Of a stretch of DNA of 64,000 nucleotides, positions 24,538 to 32,774 are shown piece after piece. The position numbers were made by a program, and so were the translations under genes. Within the stretch, counting starts at the first letter, position 1. Each line of letters begins with the position of its first letter. Location: positions 496,001-560,000 of the forward strand of contig NZ_MTQN01000010.1 in NCBI RefSeq assembly GCF_001984195.1. The letters are read 5' to 3'. The notes under the pieces are model-generated. The model searched no databases and had not been told where the DNA came from. It saw only the letters and a program-made list of their open reading frames with translations. Source of the DNA: Kribbella sp. ALI-6-A (GTDB lineage Bacteria > Actinomycetota > Actinomycetes > Propionibacteriales > Kribbellaceae).

Positions 24538-25779
24538 TCAGGCTTCGGTGGTTGTTGGCGCGGGAATGGTCCGCAGCGTGCGGAACGGGGAGAACACCAG
24601 CCAGCTCGTGCCCAGCAGCGTCGCGGCGCCGGCGATCCACAGGGTCGGGCGGAGGCCGAAGAGCGTGCCGAGGGTGCCGCCGAGCAGGCTGCCGACGGGC
24701 ATCGCGCCCCAGCTGACGAACGACATCGTGGCGCTGACCCGGCCCTGGAGTTCGGGTGGGCAGACGCGTTGGCGGGTGCTGACCTGCAGGATGTAGCCGA
24801 CGATGATGCAGATCGCGGCGAGCAGCGTCGAGGCGACGTACCAGGTCAGGGCCCAGCCGGGGTTGGTGAGTGGCTGCAGGAGGATGGCGATGCCGAGGCC
24901 GATCGCCGCGACGAGCTGCGCGCGGGCGTCGCCGAGCCGGCGGCTGAGGGGTTCGGTGAACGCGGAGGCGGCGATCGCGCCGAGCAGGCCGATCATGCTG
25001 AGCAGGCCGATGGTGGCGGGGGAGAGGTGGACCTCGCGGACCAGGAACACGACCATCACCGCCGAGCTGGCCGCCTGGAAGAGCATCGTGGTCGCCGTGT
25101 TGAGCACGAGCGGCCGCAGCAGCGGATGGCGGAAGACGTAACGCAGGCCCTCGCCGATCTCCCGCCGCAGGTTGCGGTGCTCGGGCGCGGGCGGCCGGGC
25201 TTCCGGCGTACGGATCGAGCGCAGCCACAGTGCTGACCAGAGGAATCCGACCGCGTTGAGCCCGATCGTCGCCGCCGCCGACAACCACTGCACGAGCACA
25301 CCGCCGGCTCCCGCGCCGACGACCGCGGCCACGGAGTGGTTCGCCGCGAGCCGTGCGTTGCCCGGCAGCAGCTGGTCAGGCGACAGCAAACGCGGCGGAT
25401 ACGAGCTGTGCGCGACGTCGAACAGCACGGTCAGCATCCCCGCCAGCGCCAGTACGACGTACAGCTGCGGCAACCCCAGTACGCCGAACGCCGCCGCCAC
25501 CGGAATCGACCCGAACAGCACCGCCCGCCCGAGATCCGCCGCCACCAGCACCGGCAGGCAGCGCACCCGATCGACCCACGCCCCGGCGAACAGTCCCAGC
25601 ACCAGCCACGCGGCGGTCTCGCAGGTGCGCAGCAGCGACACCTGGAACGTCGACGCGTCGAGCGTGAGCACTGCCAGCAGCGGGATCGCCATCATGCCCA
25701 GCCGGGCGCCGAGCTGGCTCAGCAGATCGGCGATCCACAACCGGCGGAAGTCGGGATGACTCAGGATTCCTCGGCCCAT
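24538..25779 (-). CDS. MFS transporter (12-TM, DHA3/enterobactin-exporter-like)
   Basis: A 413-residue MFS protein starting HPDFRRLWIADLLSQLGARLG, the typical opening of the DHA3/MFS_3 group. It has GAWVDRVRCLPVLVAADLGRA as its motif A equivalent and PPELQGRVSATMSFVSWGAMP in the second half. ATG 25779 lies six bases after TACCGT (25791-25786), and TCGACA 18 bp upstream can be the -35, so it may be leaderless. Two 25-bp inverted-repeat sites upstream suggest tight repression by a regulator not encoded next door. Macrolide or small-metabolite export is typical of the group. Confidence 0.9.
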   Translation of the reverse strand: MGRGILSHPDFRRLWIADLLSQLGARLGMMAIPLLAVLTLDASTFQVSLLRTCETAAWLVLGLFAGAWVDRVRCLPVLVAADLGRAVLFGSIPVAAAFGVLGLPQLYVVLALAGMLTVLFDVAHSSYPPRLLSPDQLLPGNARLAANHSVAAVVGAGAGGVLVQWLSAAATIGLNAVGFLWSALWLRSIRTPEARPPAPEHRNLRREIGEGLRYVFRHPLLRPLVLNTATTMLFQAASSAVMVVFLVREVHLSPATIGLLSMIGLLGAIAASAFTEPLSRRLGDARAQLVAAIGLGIAILLQPLTNPGWALTWYVASTLLAAICIIVGYILQVSTRQRVCPPELQGRVSATMSFVSWGAMPVGSLLGGTLGTLFGLRPTLWIAGAATLLGTSWLVFSPFRTLRTIPAPTTTEA

Positions 25780-25798
25780 GCGGGGACGGTAGACCGGG

Positions 25799-25853
25799 AA
25801 GTTGAGCCTTGTCGACTCAATGTAAACAAAGTTGAGCCTCTAGAACTCAACTT
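25799..25853. promoter_or_regulatory. Twin AAGTTGAG-N9-CTCAAxxT operators
   Basis: Site 2 (25829-25853) is AAGTTGAG, 9 bp, CTCAACTT, a perfect inverted repeat. Site 1 (25799-25823) is AAGTTGAG, 9 bp, CTCAATGT. They are 30 bp apart, close to three helical turns. Site 1 covers the presumed -35 of the MFS gene, and the pair lies upstream of the DrrAB-like promoter on the other strand. Confidence 0.7.
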
Positions 25854-25871
25854 CACGCTCATGCAGAATAG

Positions 25872-25899
25872 TTGCACGGGCTTATATAGCTGCTAACGT
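25872..25899 (+). promoter_or_regulatory. Promoter of the DrrAB-like operon
   Basis: TTGCAC (25872-25877), a 16-bp spacer and TAACGT (25894-25899), in a locally AT-rich stretch. It would give an mRNA leader of roughly 75-80 nt ending in GGAGG before ATG 25984. Confidence 0.6.
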
Positions 25900-25983
25900 A
25901 TTTAGCCAGCGAGAAAAGGCTCGAAATCTGTCGGCGGTCTCCGCCAAGATGACCTGCATCACACCTAGGAGGGGGCGGCTCTG

Positions 25984-27000
25984 ATGGCTGCTGTCGAGGC
26001 GACCGGCCTCGTGAAGACGTTCAGATCGCGCAAGAACACGGTCAAAGCGCTGGACGGGATCGATCTGGAAGTGCCCGAAGGCACCGTGCTCGGCCTGCTC
26101 GGGCCGAACGGCGCGGGCAAGACGACCACGGTCCGCGTGCTGACCACCCTGATGGCGCCCGACGCCGGCAGTGCGCGGGTGCTCGGGCACGACGTGGTGA
26201 AGGAGGCCGACACCGTCCGGCAGCTGGTCGGGCTGTCGGGGCAGTACGCCGCGGTCGACGAACTGCTCACCGGCCGGGAGAACCTGTGGATGTTCGGCCG
26301 GCTCTATCGGCTGAGCAGCCAGCAGGCCAAACAGCGGGCCGACGAGCTGCTGGAGATCTTCGACCTGACCGACGCCGCGGACCGGATCCTCAAGACCTAC
26401 TCCGGCGGCATGCGGCGACGGCTCGACCTGGCCGGATCGCTGATCGCGCACCCGAAGGTGCTGTTCCTCGACGAGCCGACCACCGGGCTCGACCCGCGCA
26501 GCCGGCTCGACCTGTGGCAGATCATCCGCGACCGGGTTCGTGAGGGCGTCACGATCCTGCTCACCACGCAGTACCTGGAAGAGGCCGACGAGCTGGCCGA
26601 CAGCATCGCCGTGGTCGACCACGGGTCGGTGATCGCCCGCGGCACCGCGGACGAGCTCAAGGCCAAGGTCGGCGGCGAGCGGATCGAGGTGGTCGTGCAC
26701 GAGCCGGGCGACACCACCCGCGCGCTCGAGCTGCTGACGACCGCGCTGGCCGTGACCGATCCCGAGGCGACCTCGCTCGACGAGCACAGCAAGCGGGTCA
26801 CGCTGCCGGCGCCGGGCGGATCGGCCGCGCTGGTCGAGGTGATCCGCACGCTGGACGCCAACGGGATCCGGATCGCCGACATCGGTCTGCGCCGGCCGAC
26901 CCTGGACGACGTGTTCCTGTCGCTGACCGGGCACGCCACCGACAACCCCGACACCGGGGCCGACGAGTCCGCTTCGGCGGCCGCGAAGGGCCGCGCATGA
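25984..27000 (+). CDS. ABC exporter ATPase, DrrA (daunorubicin-resistance) family
   Basis: This 338-residue ATPase has Walker A (GPNGAGKTTT), the signature YSGGMRRRLDLA and Walker B (VLFLDEPTTGLDPRSR). Glutamine replaces the usual H-loop histidine (LLTTQYLEEAD), as is usual in DrrA-type ATPases. The C-terminal region ends PTLDDVFLSLTGH. GGAGG is about ten bases before the ATG. The matching permease follows 40 bp later. Together they would export an amphiphilic drug or lipid; no biosynthetic genes are near, so self-resistance is not implied. Confidence 0.93.
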   Translation: MAAVEATGLVKTFRSRKNTVKALDGIDLEVPEGTVLGLLGPNGAGKTTTVRVLTTLMAPDAGSARVLGHDVVKEADTVRQLVGLSGQYAAVDELLTGRENLWMFGRLYRLSSQQAKQRADELLEIFDLTDAADRILKTYSGGMRRRLDLAGSLIAHPKVLFLDEPTTGLDPRSRLDLWQIIRDRVREGVTILLTTQYLEEADELADSIAVVDHGSVIARGTADELKAKVGGERIEVVVHEPGDTTRALELLTTALAVTDPEATSLDEHSKRVTLPAPGGSAALVEVIRTLDANGIRIADIGLRRPTLDDVFLSLTGHATDNPDTGADESASAAAKGRA

Positions 27001-27040
27001 GTACGACGTACGCCGCGACTCGCGGAGAGGGGATCGAGGA

Positions 27041-27898
27041 ATGAGCACCGACGTGACGCCGACCAGGCCCGCCGAGGCCGGGCAGCAGAGCCCGTTCGCC
27101 CGGGCCGTGTCCGACGCGGGCATCCTGGCCTGGCGGACGCTGAAGCGGATCCCGCGGACGCCGGACATGCTGATCTACGCGACCATCCAGCCGATCATGT
27201 TCGTGCTGCTGTTCGCCTACGTGTTCGGCAACGCGATCCCGATCCCGGGCTTCCCGGGGGCGCGCGCCTACCGGGAGTTCCTGATGTCCGGGATCTTCGC
27301 CCAGACGATGGCCTTCGCGGTCGCCTCGGCCAGCGTCGGGCTGGCCGACGACATGTCGAAGGGGCTGATCGACCGGTTCCGGTCGCTGCCGATGGCACGG
27401 TCGGGCGTGATCGCCGGGCGGGTGATCGGCGACGTGGTGTTCAACGCGTTCGTGATGCTGGTGATGGTGATCTGCGGCTTCATCGTCGGCTGGCGCTGGC
27501 ACAACGGCTTCGGCCAGGCGATGGCGGCGTTCGCGATCCTGCTGCTGTTCGCGTTCGCGATGCTCTGGGTGGGCGCGCTGATCGGGTTGTCGGTCGGCAG
27601 CCCGGAGGTGGCCGCGTCGGCGGGGCTGATCTGGCTGTTCCCGCTGACCTTCCTGTCCAACGCGTTCGTGCCGACGCCGAACCTGCCGAGCGCGCTGCAA
27701 CCGGTCGCGGAGTGGAACCCGATCTCCTCGATCGTGGCCGCGTGCCGGCATCTGTTCGGCAACCCGTCGCCGTTCGCCAGCCCGGACGGGTTCCCGGCGC
27801 AGCACCCGGTCTGGCTCAGCCTGATCTGGTGCGCGGTGATCATCGGTGTCTTCGCGCCGCTGGCCGTGCGCAAGTACCGCCGGACGACCGGGCACTGA
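27041..27898 (+). CDS. ABC-2 permease, DrrB family
   Basis: A 285-residue permease with six hydrophobic segments. It has the DrrB pattern RTLKRIPRTPDMLIYATIQPIMFVLLF at the start, the conserved loop KGLIDRFRSLPMARSGVIAGR, and SNAFVPTPNLPSALQPVAEWNP before the last helix. A GAGG ribosome site lies just upstream of ATG 27041. It forms the membrane part of the exporter with the DrrA-like ATPase. A strong hairpin follows. Confidence 0.92.
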   Translation: MSTDVTPTRPAEAGQQSPFARAVSDAGILAWRTLKRIPRTPDMLIYATIQPIMFVLLFAYVFGNAIPIPGFPGARAYREFLMSGIFAQTMAFAVASASVGLADDMSKGLIDRFRSLPMARSGVIAGRVIGDVVFNAFVMLVMVICGFIVGWRWHNGFGQAMAAFAILLLFAFAMLWVGALIGLSVGSPEVAASAGLIWLFPLTFLSNAFVPTPNLPSALQPVAEWNPISSIVAACRHLFGNPSPFASPDGFPAQHPVWLSLIWCAVIIGVFAPLAVRKYRRTTGH

Positions 27899-27937
27899 CC
27901 GCACGACCAGGACAAAACAACACCAGCGAAAAACAAC

Positions 27938-27967
27938 AGTGCCCCGGTGGTTTTCCACCGGGGCACT
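27938..27967. terminator. 13-bp hairpin terminator shared with greA
   Basis: AGTGCCCCGGTGG pairs with CCACCGGGGCACT around a 4-nt loop. On the - strand the hairpin is followed by GTTGTTTTT, a U-rich tail, so it is a standard intrinsic terminator for greA. On the + strand it closes the DrrAB-like operon. Confidence 0.9.
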
Positions 27968-27985
27968 CTTGTGCGTTTTCGGCGG

Positions 27986-28495
27986 TCAGCCCTTGAAAGG
28001 CTCCGCGGCGACGATCTCGACCGTGACGTCCTTGCCGTTCGGGGCCTCGTAGGTGGCCTTCTCGCCCTTCTTCTTGCCCAGAATGGCGGAACCGAGCGGG
28101 GACTGCGGAGAGTACACGTCGATGTCGACCGAGGCGTCCAGCGCCAGCAGCTCCCGGGAGCCGAGCAGGAAGGTCTCCACCTCGTCGTCACCGGCGAACT
28201 TGATCGACACCTTCATGCCGGGCTCGACCTTGCCGCCGGGCTTGGGGGTCTCGCCGACCTGGGCGCGACGCAGCATGTCTTCCAGCTGGCGGATCCGGGC
28301 CTCGATCTTGCCCTGCTCGTCCTTGGCGGCGTGGTAGCCGCCGTTCTCCTTCAGGTCGCCCTCGTCGCGGGCGTCGCTGATCCGCTGGGTGATCTCGGCG
28401 CGGGCCGGGCCCTTCAGGTGCTCGAGCTCGGACTTCAGCTGGTCGTAGCCATCCTGTGTCAGCCAGACAACGCTGTCCTGAATGTTCTGCGTCAC
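27986..28495 (-). CDS. greA: Transcription elongation factor GreA
   Basis: This 169-residue factor stimulates cleavage of the nascent RNA in backtracked RNA polymerase. The N-terminal coiled coil carries the acidic tip region (ARDEGDLKENGGYHAAKDEQ, about 45-64), and the C-terminal globular domain has SPQSPLGSAILGKKKGE. GTG 28495 has AAAGGAG seven bases upstream, better than extended upstream starts. A -10 TACGCT at 28574-28569 gives a leader of about 65 nt with a palindrome near its start. In M. tuberculosis greA is flanked by metB on one side and the DUF4307 and mca genes on the other, as in this window apart from inserted DNA. Confidence 0.96.
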   Translation of the reverse strand: MTQNIQDSVVWLTQDGYDQLKSELEHLKGPARAEITQRISDARDEGDLKENGGYHAAKDEQGKIEARIRQLEDMLRRAQVGETPKPGGKVEPGMKVSIKFAGDDEVETFLLGSRELLALDASVDIDVYSPQSPLGSAILGKKKGEKATYEAPNGKDVTVEIVAAEPFKG

Positions 28496-28726
28496 GGGCT
28501 GCTCCTTTGTCGATGGGATGGGTCGGAAATACTCAAGGCCGCCGTCGTCGACGGCGACCAATCCTCCGAGCGTAGCAAGAACAGGGCCGGAACCCCACAG
28601 TTCTTTGCCCCCACAAGCATTTGACGAGCGCTGACGTCACCCCACAGGCAATCGCTTGCCTACGCTCGCGATGGAATACCGGTCCGTACTCCGGACGCTC
28701 TGGTACCCGCCCGTAGTCCCGGCCGA

Positions 28727-29146
28727 TCAGTGCGGGCGGGCCATGTCGGCGGTCGTGCAGCCGATCAGCACCACCGAGGTCGCCGCGCGCTGCGTGGTCA
28801 GCTTGGCCGGCAACGTCTGCTCCCGGGGGGAGTCGGCCGGCACCGTCAGCGTCAGCTCGCCGACGATCGAGAAGTCGGCCGCCTTGGCCTGCAGCCGGCA
28901 CGACGCCTCGACCGACTTGCGCCGTTCCACCTGGATCGTCGCCGTGGCCGTGGTGTCCGAGGGGATGTCGAACGCCAGCAGCCGCGACGACACCGGCGGC
29001 GTGGACTGGACGAACGCGACCCGGACCAGCCAGACCAGCGCGGCCACCGCGAGTACGCCGATCACCGCCATCAGCAGCAGGGGGCGGCGGCCGCGCGGCG
29101 TACGGCCGTAGCGGGCGTCCAGGTCGGTCGCGGCTGGGTCGGTCAA
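28727..29146 (-). CDS. DUF4307 membrane protein
   Basis: A 139-residue single-pass protein. A polar N-terminus (LDARYGRTPRGRRP) precedes one membrane helix (about residues 22-42), and a mainly extracytoplasmic beta-rich domain ends IGCTTADMARPH. This is the family usually found beside mca and greA in actinomycetes (Rv1081c-like). TTG 29146 is preferred because GAGGAGA lies just before it; an upstream in-frame ATG would extend it by nine residues. It is divergent from mca with only 35 bp between, so the promoters overlap. Confidence 0.85.
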   Translation of the reverse strand: MTDPAATDLDARYGRTPRGRRPLLLMAVIGVLAVAALVWLVRVAFVQSTPPVSSRLLAFDIPSDTTATATIQVERRKSVEASCRLQAKAADFSIVGELTLTVPADSPREQTLPAKLTTQRAATSVVLIGCTTADMARPH

Positions 29147-29181
29147 CGGTTCTCCTCGGGCTTGGAGGACCATTGTGTCTT

Positions 29182-30045
29182 GTGACCGAAGATCTTCGCC
29201 TGTTGCATGTCCATGCCCACCCCGACGACGAGTCCAGCAAAGGTGCCGCCTCCACCGCGAAGTACGTGGCCGAAGGCGTCGACGTGATGGTGGCCACCTG
29301 CACCGGCGGTGAACGTGGCTCGATCCTGAACCCGAAGATGGACCGGCCCGACGTGCTGGCGAACATGACCGAGATCCGCCGCAAGGAGATGGACGCGGCC
29401 CGGGAGATCCTCGGCATCCGGCAGGAGTGGCTGGGCTGGGTCGACTCGGGCTACCCCGAGGGCGATCCGCTGCCGCCGCTGCCGGAGGGCTGCTTCGGGC
29501 TGATGAAGGTGGAGGACGCCGCCGCACCGCTGGTGAAGCTGATCCGGGAGTTCCGCCCGCAGGTCGTCACGACGTACGACGAGAACGGCGGTTACCCGCA
29601 CCCCGACCACGTGATGTGCCACCAGATCAGCGTCGCCGCGTTCGAGGCGGCCGGGGACCCCGACGCCTACCCGGAGCTGGGCGAGCCGTGGCAGCCGCTG
29701 AAGCTGTACTACCACCACACCTTCCACTTCGAGCGGATGAAAGCACTGCACGACGCGATGCTGGCTCGCGGCCTCGAATCGCCGTACGCCGAACGCCTGA
29801 AGGAGTGGAAGCCGGACCCGGAGAACGAGCGCCGGATCACCACCCGGGTCGAGTGCGCGGAGTACTTCGGGGTCCGGGACCGGGCGCTGCTGGCGCACGC
29901 GACCCAGATCGATCCGGACGGGTCCTGGTTCAGCGTGCCGCTGGAGGTGCACCAGGCGGCCTGGCCCACCGAGGACTACGAACTGGCCCGCAGTCTGGTC
30001 GAGTCCGAGCTCCCCGAGAACGACCTGTTCGCGGGGCTGCGCTGA
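29182..30045 (+). CDS. mca: Mycothiol S-conjugate amidase
   Basis: The 287-residue zinc amidase cleaves mycothiol-toxin conjugates to mercapturic acids, a detoxification step specific to actinomycetes. The N-terminal HAHPDDE motif supplies zinc ligands H13 and D16 plus the catalytic D15, and GGYPHPDHVMCH supplies the third histidine. Length matches the M. tuberculosis protein (288). GTG 29182 gives MTEDLRLLHVHAHPDDE, aligned with known starts; there is no ribosome site, so it may be leaderless. The GTG at 29173 is a less likely alternative. The small membrane protein follows 31 bp later, as in Rv1082-Rv1083. Confidence 0.95.
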   Translation: MTEDLRLLHVHAHPDDESSKGAASTAKYVAEGVDVMVATCTGGERGSILNPKMDRPDVLANMTEIRRKEMDAAREILGIRQEWLGWVDSGYPEGDPLPPLPEGCFGLMKVEDAAAPLVKLIREFRPQVVTTYDENGGYPHPDHVMCHQISVAAFEAAGDPDAYPELGEPWQPLKLYYHHTFHFERMKALHDAMLARGLESPYAERLKEWKPDPENERRITTRVECAEYFGVRDRALLAHATQIDPDGSWFSVPLEVHQAAWPTEDYELARSLVESELPENDLFAGLR

Positions 30046-30076
30046 CGGCGGGTGGCGACGGTGAGACACTGGCCTG

Positions 30077-30400
30077 GTGACCGCGACGACCCTTCTTCAG
30101 ACGACCGCACCCCTGGCGGGCGAGATCGACCCGAACACGGTGCGGCCGGGCTGGGTCGCCCTGCTGATCGTGCTGGCGCTCGGTGCCGCCACGGCGTTGC
30201 TGATGCGGAACATGGGCAAGCAGCTGAAGCGGATCGACTTCGATCCCACCGCTGGGCAGCCGACCCGCTCCGACGACGCTGCGGACGGCCCAGCACCGTC
30301 CGGCGACCAGCCGAGCAAGGACACTGGCTCGGCGGCCGCTGCCGAGCCGGCGACGACTGAGCCCAAGGCCGCCAAGTCACCGGACGACGTCAACCGCTGA
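30077..30400 (+). CDS. Small single-pass membrane protein (Rv1083-like position)
   Basis: A 107-residue protein with one hydrophobic helix near residues 26-44 (WVALLIVLALGAATALLM), followed by a basic stretch (KQLKRIDFD). An Ala/Pro/Asp-rich, probably disordered, C-terminus completes it. GTG 30077 lies six bases after GACACT, the same spacing and near-identical bases as before the DUF4245 gene. By position it corresponds to the small gene downstream of mca in M. tuberculosis; its role is unknown. Confidence 0.85.
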   Translation: MTATTLLQTTAPLAGEIDPNTVRPGWVALLIVLALGAATALLMRNMGKQLKRIDFDPTAGQPTRSDDAADGPAPSGDQPSKDTGSAAAAEPATTEPKAAKSPDDVNR

Positions 30401-30526
30401 CCCCGGGTCGACCACCGGCCCGGGCCGGCGGTCGGTGCCCAAGGCAACGGGTCGGCGACGTTCGGTGACACCAGGGCAACGATTCGTCATGGGCTGAGTC
30501 ACGAGATGGTGTCGCTGGCCCCGAGC

Positions 30527-30551
30527 GTGAGGTAGCTCACCCTATAGTGAG
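30527..30551 (+). promoter_or_regulatory. GTGAG-CTCAC-GTGAG operator over a TATAGT -10
   Basis: GTGAG (30527-30531), CTCAC (30536-30540) and GTGAG (30547-30551) form two alternative inverted repeats. TATAGT (30543-30548) is a near-consensus -10 for the CopD-like gene starting 30587. Its regulator is not adjacent. Confidence 0.55.
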
Positions 30552-30586
30552 CGCGTGTTCAACTGCGCCCACGGCGGGAACGGTCG

Positions 30587-31615
30587 GTGACCGCGACCCG
30601 CGCCGCCCGGCACCGGATGCCCGGACGTCTGGTCGCGGGTGGCCTGGCGGCGCTGGTGGTGGCCGCGATCGCCTTGGTGATCGGGATTTTCGCGTCCGGC
30701 AGTGAACCGACCGAGGGCGTGCTCGGCATCGGTGGCCCGGGTGTGTTCGTCAAATGGCTGCTGCCGTTCCTCCGGCTGATCTCCACGCTGGCGACGGTCG
30801 GCTGTGCCGGCGCCCTGCTCGCCGCCGTCGTGCTGCTCCGCACCGACGGCGGCCCGCTCGGCACCCAGGGCCGGCGGGCGGTGCGGGACGCCAGCAACGC
30901 CGCGATCATCTGGGCGGTCGCGGCGTTCGCCGGGGCGGTCGTGTCGTCAGCGATCTTGCTCGACACCCCGGTCCGTCTGCTGCGCTACCGCGTCGACGAA
31001 GCGCTCGGCGTGCCCGAGATCAAGGCGCTGCTGATCACCGGCATCCTGGTTGTCGCACTGGCCGTCGGCATCCGCCAGGTCCAGACCGCGGCCGCAGCCG
31101 GACTCGGCGTACTGGTCGCCATCGCCGCGCTGCTTCCGCCGGTCCTGACCGCCTACCCGCGCAACGAGGCGTACGTCGACCTGGCGGGTGCGGCCCTGGT
31201 CCTGCATGTGGTGGCCGCGACGAGCTGGGTCGGTGGCCTGGCCGGCCTCGTCCGGTACGGCCGGGCCAGCCGCGACGGCCTGCCGTACGTGCTCGAACGC
31301 TTCAGCCAGGTCGCGCTGATCTCGTCGATCGTGGTCCTGCTCAGCGGTTTGCTCAGTGGCGCGGGCCGTCTCGCCGCCCAGGCCGGCGGCTTCGGCGAGG
31401 TCGTCGACGCGGCCACGACAGCGCCGTACGGGGGACTGCTGATCGCGAAGACGGTGGTCTTCGCGTTGCTGATCGTCGGTGGCTGGATTCATCGCCGCCA
31501 GATCGTCACCAACCTGATCGAGCCCGGTCCCAGCTTCTGGCGGCTGGTGGCCGTGGAGCTGTTGATCATGGCGGTTGCGCTCGGGCTGTCGGTCGCGTTG
31601 TCGCAGACCACTTGA
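30587..31615 (+). CDS. CopD-like copper-resistance membrane protein
   Basis: A 342-residue polytopic protein with about eight membrane helices of the CopD/YcnJ superfamily. The C-terminal half contains LAGAALVLHVVAATSWVGGLAGLVRY, with the conserved H-x-x-x-x-x-x-W pattern, and later ALLIVGGWIHRRQI. This family is linked to copper uptake or handling in the membrane. GTG 30587 was used and the ribosome site is weak (GGGAA). No CopC partner is visible nearby, so the metal role is inferred only from the family. It is convergent with the AKR gene 36 bp later. Confidence 0.8.
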   Translation: MTATRAARHRMPGRLVAGGLAALVVAAIALVIGIFASGSEPTEGVLGIGGPGVFVKWLLPFLRLISTLATVGCAGALLAAVVLLRTDGGPLGTQGRRAVRDASNAAIIWAVAAFAGAVVSSAILLDTPVRLLRYRVDEALGVPEIKALLITGILVVALAVGIRQVQTAAAAGLGVLVAIAALLPPVLTAYPRNEAYVDLAGAALVLHVVAATSWVGGLAGLVRYGRASRDGLPYVLERFSQVALISSIVVLLSGLLSGAGRLAAQAGGFGEVVDAATTAPYGGLLIAKTVVFALLIVGGWIHRRQIVTNLIEPGPSFWRLVAVELLIMAVALGLSVALSQTT

Positions 31616-31651
31616 CGACCCGAACGGCTGCGCACGCTGGAGGGTGGTCGG

Positions 31652-32647
31652 TCAGTTCCCCACACCGAGGCGGGGCATGTGGGCCGTGGGATACCGATCC
31701 CCGCGGACCGCGCCGGGGGCAACGGCTCGGCCGATCGCGGCGAGGTCGTCCTCGGTGAGCAGCACCTCGGTCGCCCCGAGCGCTTCCGTCAGTCGCTCGC
31801 GCGATCGCGCGCCGACCAGCGGGACGATGTCGTCGCCCTGCGCCGCCACCCAGGCGATCGCCAGCTGCGCGACCGTACAGCCCTTGGCCTCGGCGAGGTC
31901 ACGCAGGGGTTCGACGAGGGCAAGGTTGTGCTCGACGTTGCCGGGCGCGAACCGCGGGCTGAGGACGCGGTGATCGCCTGGGCCCGCGGAGTGCCCGGCC
32001 GACCAGTGTCCGGAGATCAGCCCGCGGCCCAGTACGCCGTACGCCGTCAGGCCGATCCCGAGCTCGCGCAGGAGCGGCAGGATCTCGGGCTCGACCGCCC
32101 GTGAGATCAGCGAGTACTCGATCTGCAGATCGCTGATCGGGTGCACGGCGTGGGCACGGCGGATCGTTTCCGCGTTCACCTCCGACAGTCCGACCGACCG
32201 CACGTACCCGGCCTCGACCAGCTCCTTGATCGCTCCGACCGTGTCCTCGATCGGCACCCGCGGATCGAGCCGGGCCGGCCGGTAGATGTCGACGTGGTCG
32301 GTGCCGAGCCGGTTCAGCGAGTACGTGAGGAAGTTCTTCACCGCCTCGGGGCGGCAGTCGAAGCCGCCGATCCCACCGCCTGGTGCGGTCAGCATGCCGA
32401 ATTTCACGCTGAGCTGGTAGCTGTCCCGGTTCCGGCCCCGCAGGGCCTCGGCGAGCAGCAGCTCGTTGTGGCCGCCGGCGTAGAAGTCGCCGGTGTCGAT
32501 CAGGGTGACGCCGGCCTCCAGCGCGGCGTGCACGGTGGCGATGCTCTCCGCGCGGTCGGTGACGCCGTAGGCGCCGGACATGCCCATCGCGCCCAGGCCC
32601 AGGTGGGAGACGACCGGTCCGCTCTTGCCGAGTTCTCGTGTCTGCAC
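31652..32647 (-). CDS. Aldo/keto reductase with altered active site
   Basis: This 331-residue aldo/keto reductase opens LGKSGPVVSHLGLGAMGMSG, with DTGDFYAGGHNELLLAEAL carrying catalytic Asp and Tyr, and SVKFG carrying Lys. In the fourth catalytic position YRPARLDP is seen where most relatives have a histidine (Y-x-x-H-R-x-D), so His appears replaced by Ala. I believe this occurs in a subgroup. GTG 32647 has AAAGGAGA six bases upstream. It is divergent from an XRE/MmyB-type regulator, a very common pairing in actinomycetes, and is probably repressed by it. Confidence 0.9.
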   Translation of the reverse strand: MQTRELGKSGPVVSHLGLGAMGMSGAYGVTDRAESIATVHAALEAGVTLIDTGDFYAGGHNELLLAEALRGRNRDSYQLSVKFGMLTAPGGGIGGFDCRPEAVKNFLTYSLNRLGTDHVDIYRPARLDPRVPIEDTVGAIKELVEAGYVRSVGLSEVNAETIRRAHAVHPISDLQIEYSLISRAVEPEILPLLRELGIGLTAYGVLGRGLISGHWSAGHSAGPGDHRVLSPRFAPGNVEHNLALVEPLRDLAEAKGCTVAQLAIAWVAAQGDDIVPLVGARSRERLTEALGATEVLLTEDDLAAIGRAVAPGAVRGDRYPTAHMPRLGVGN

Positions 32648-32774
32648 TGCAGGTCTCCTTTGTCGTTGCTCTTGGCATCAGCCTGGCTGGATGCGGCCGG
32701 CTGCGGGAGAGGAGAGTTCATCGTGGGAGCGGCGCTCCCTGGATCGGTGCGCGGCGGCAAGGGAGGATGGCGCC

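Noticed and set aside
25984..27898. Antibiotic biosynthesis cluster suggested by the DrrAB-like exporter
   Set aside because: No polyketide, peptide or other biosynthetic core genes occur nearby.
28621..28666. Rightward promoter antisense to the DUF4307 gene (TACGCT at 28661)
   Set aside because: The -35 is poor and the nearest rightward gene starts more than 500 bp away; not enough support.
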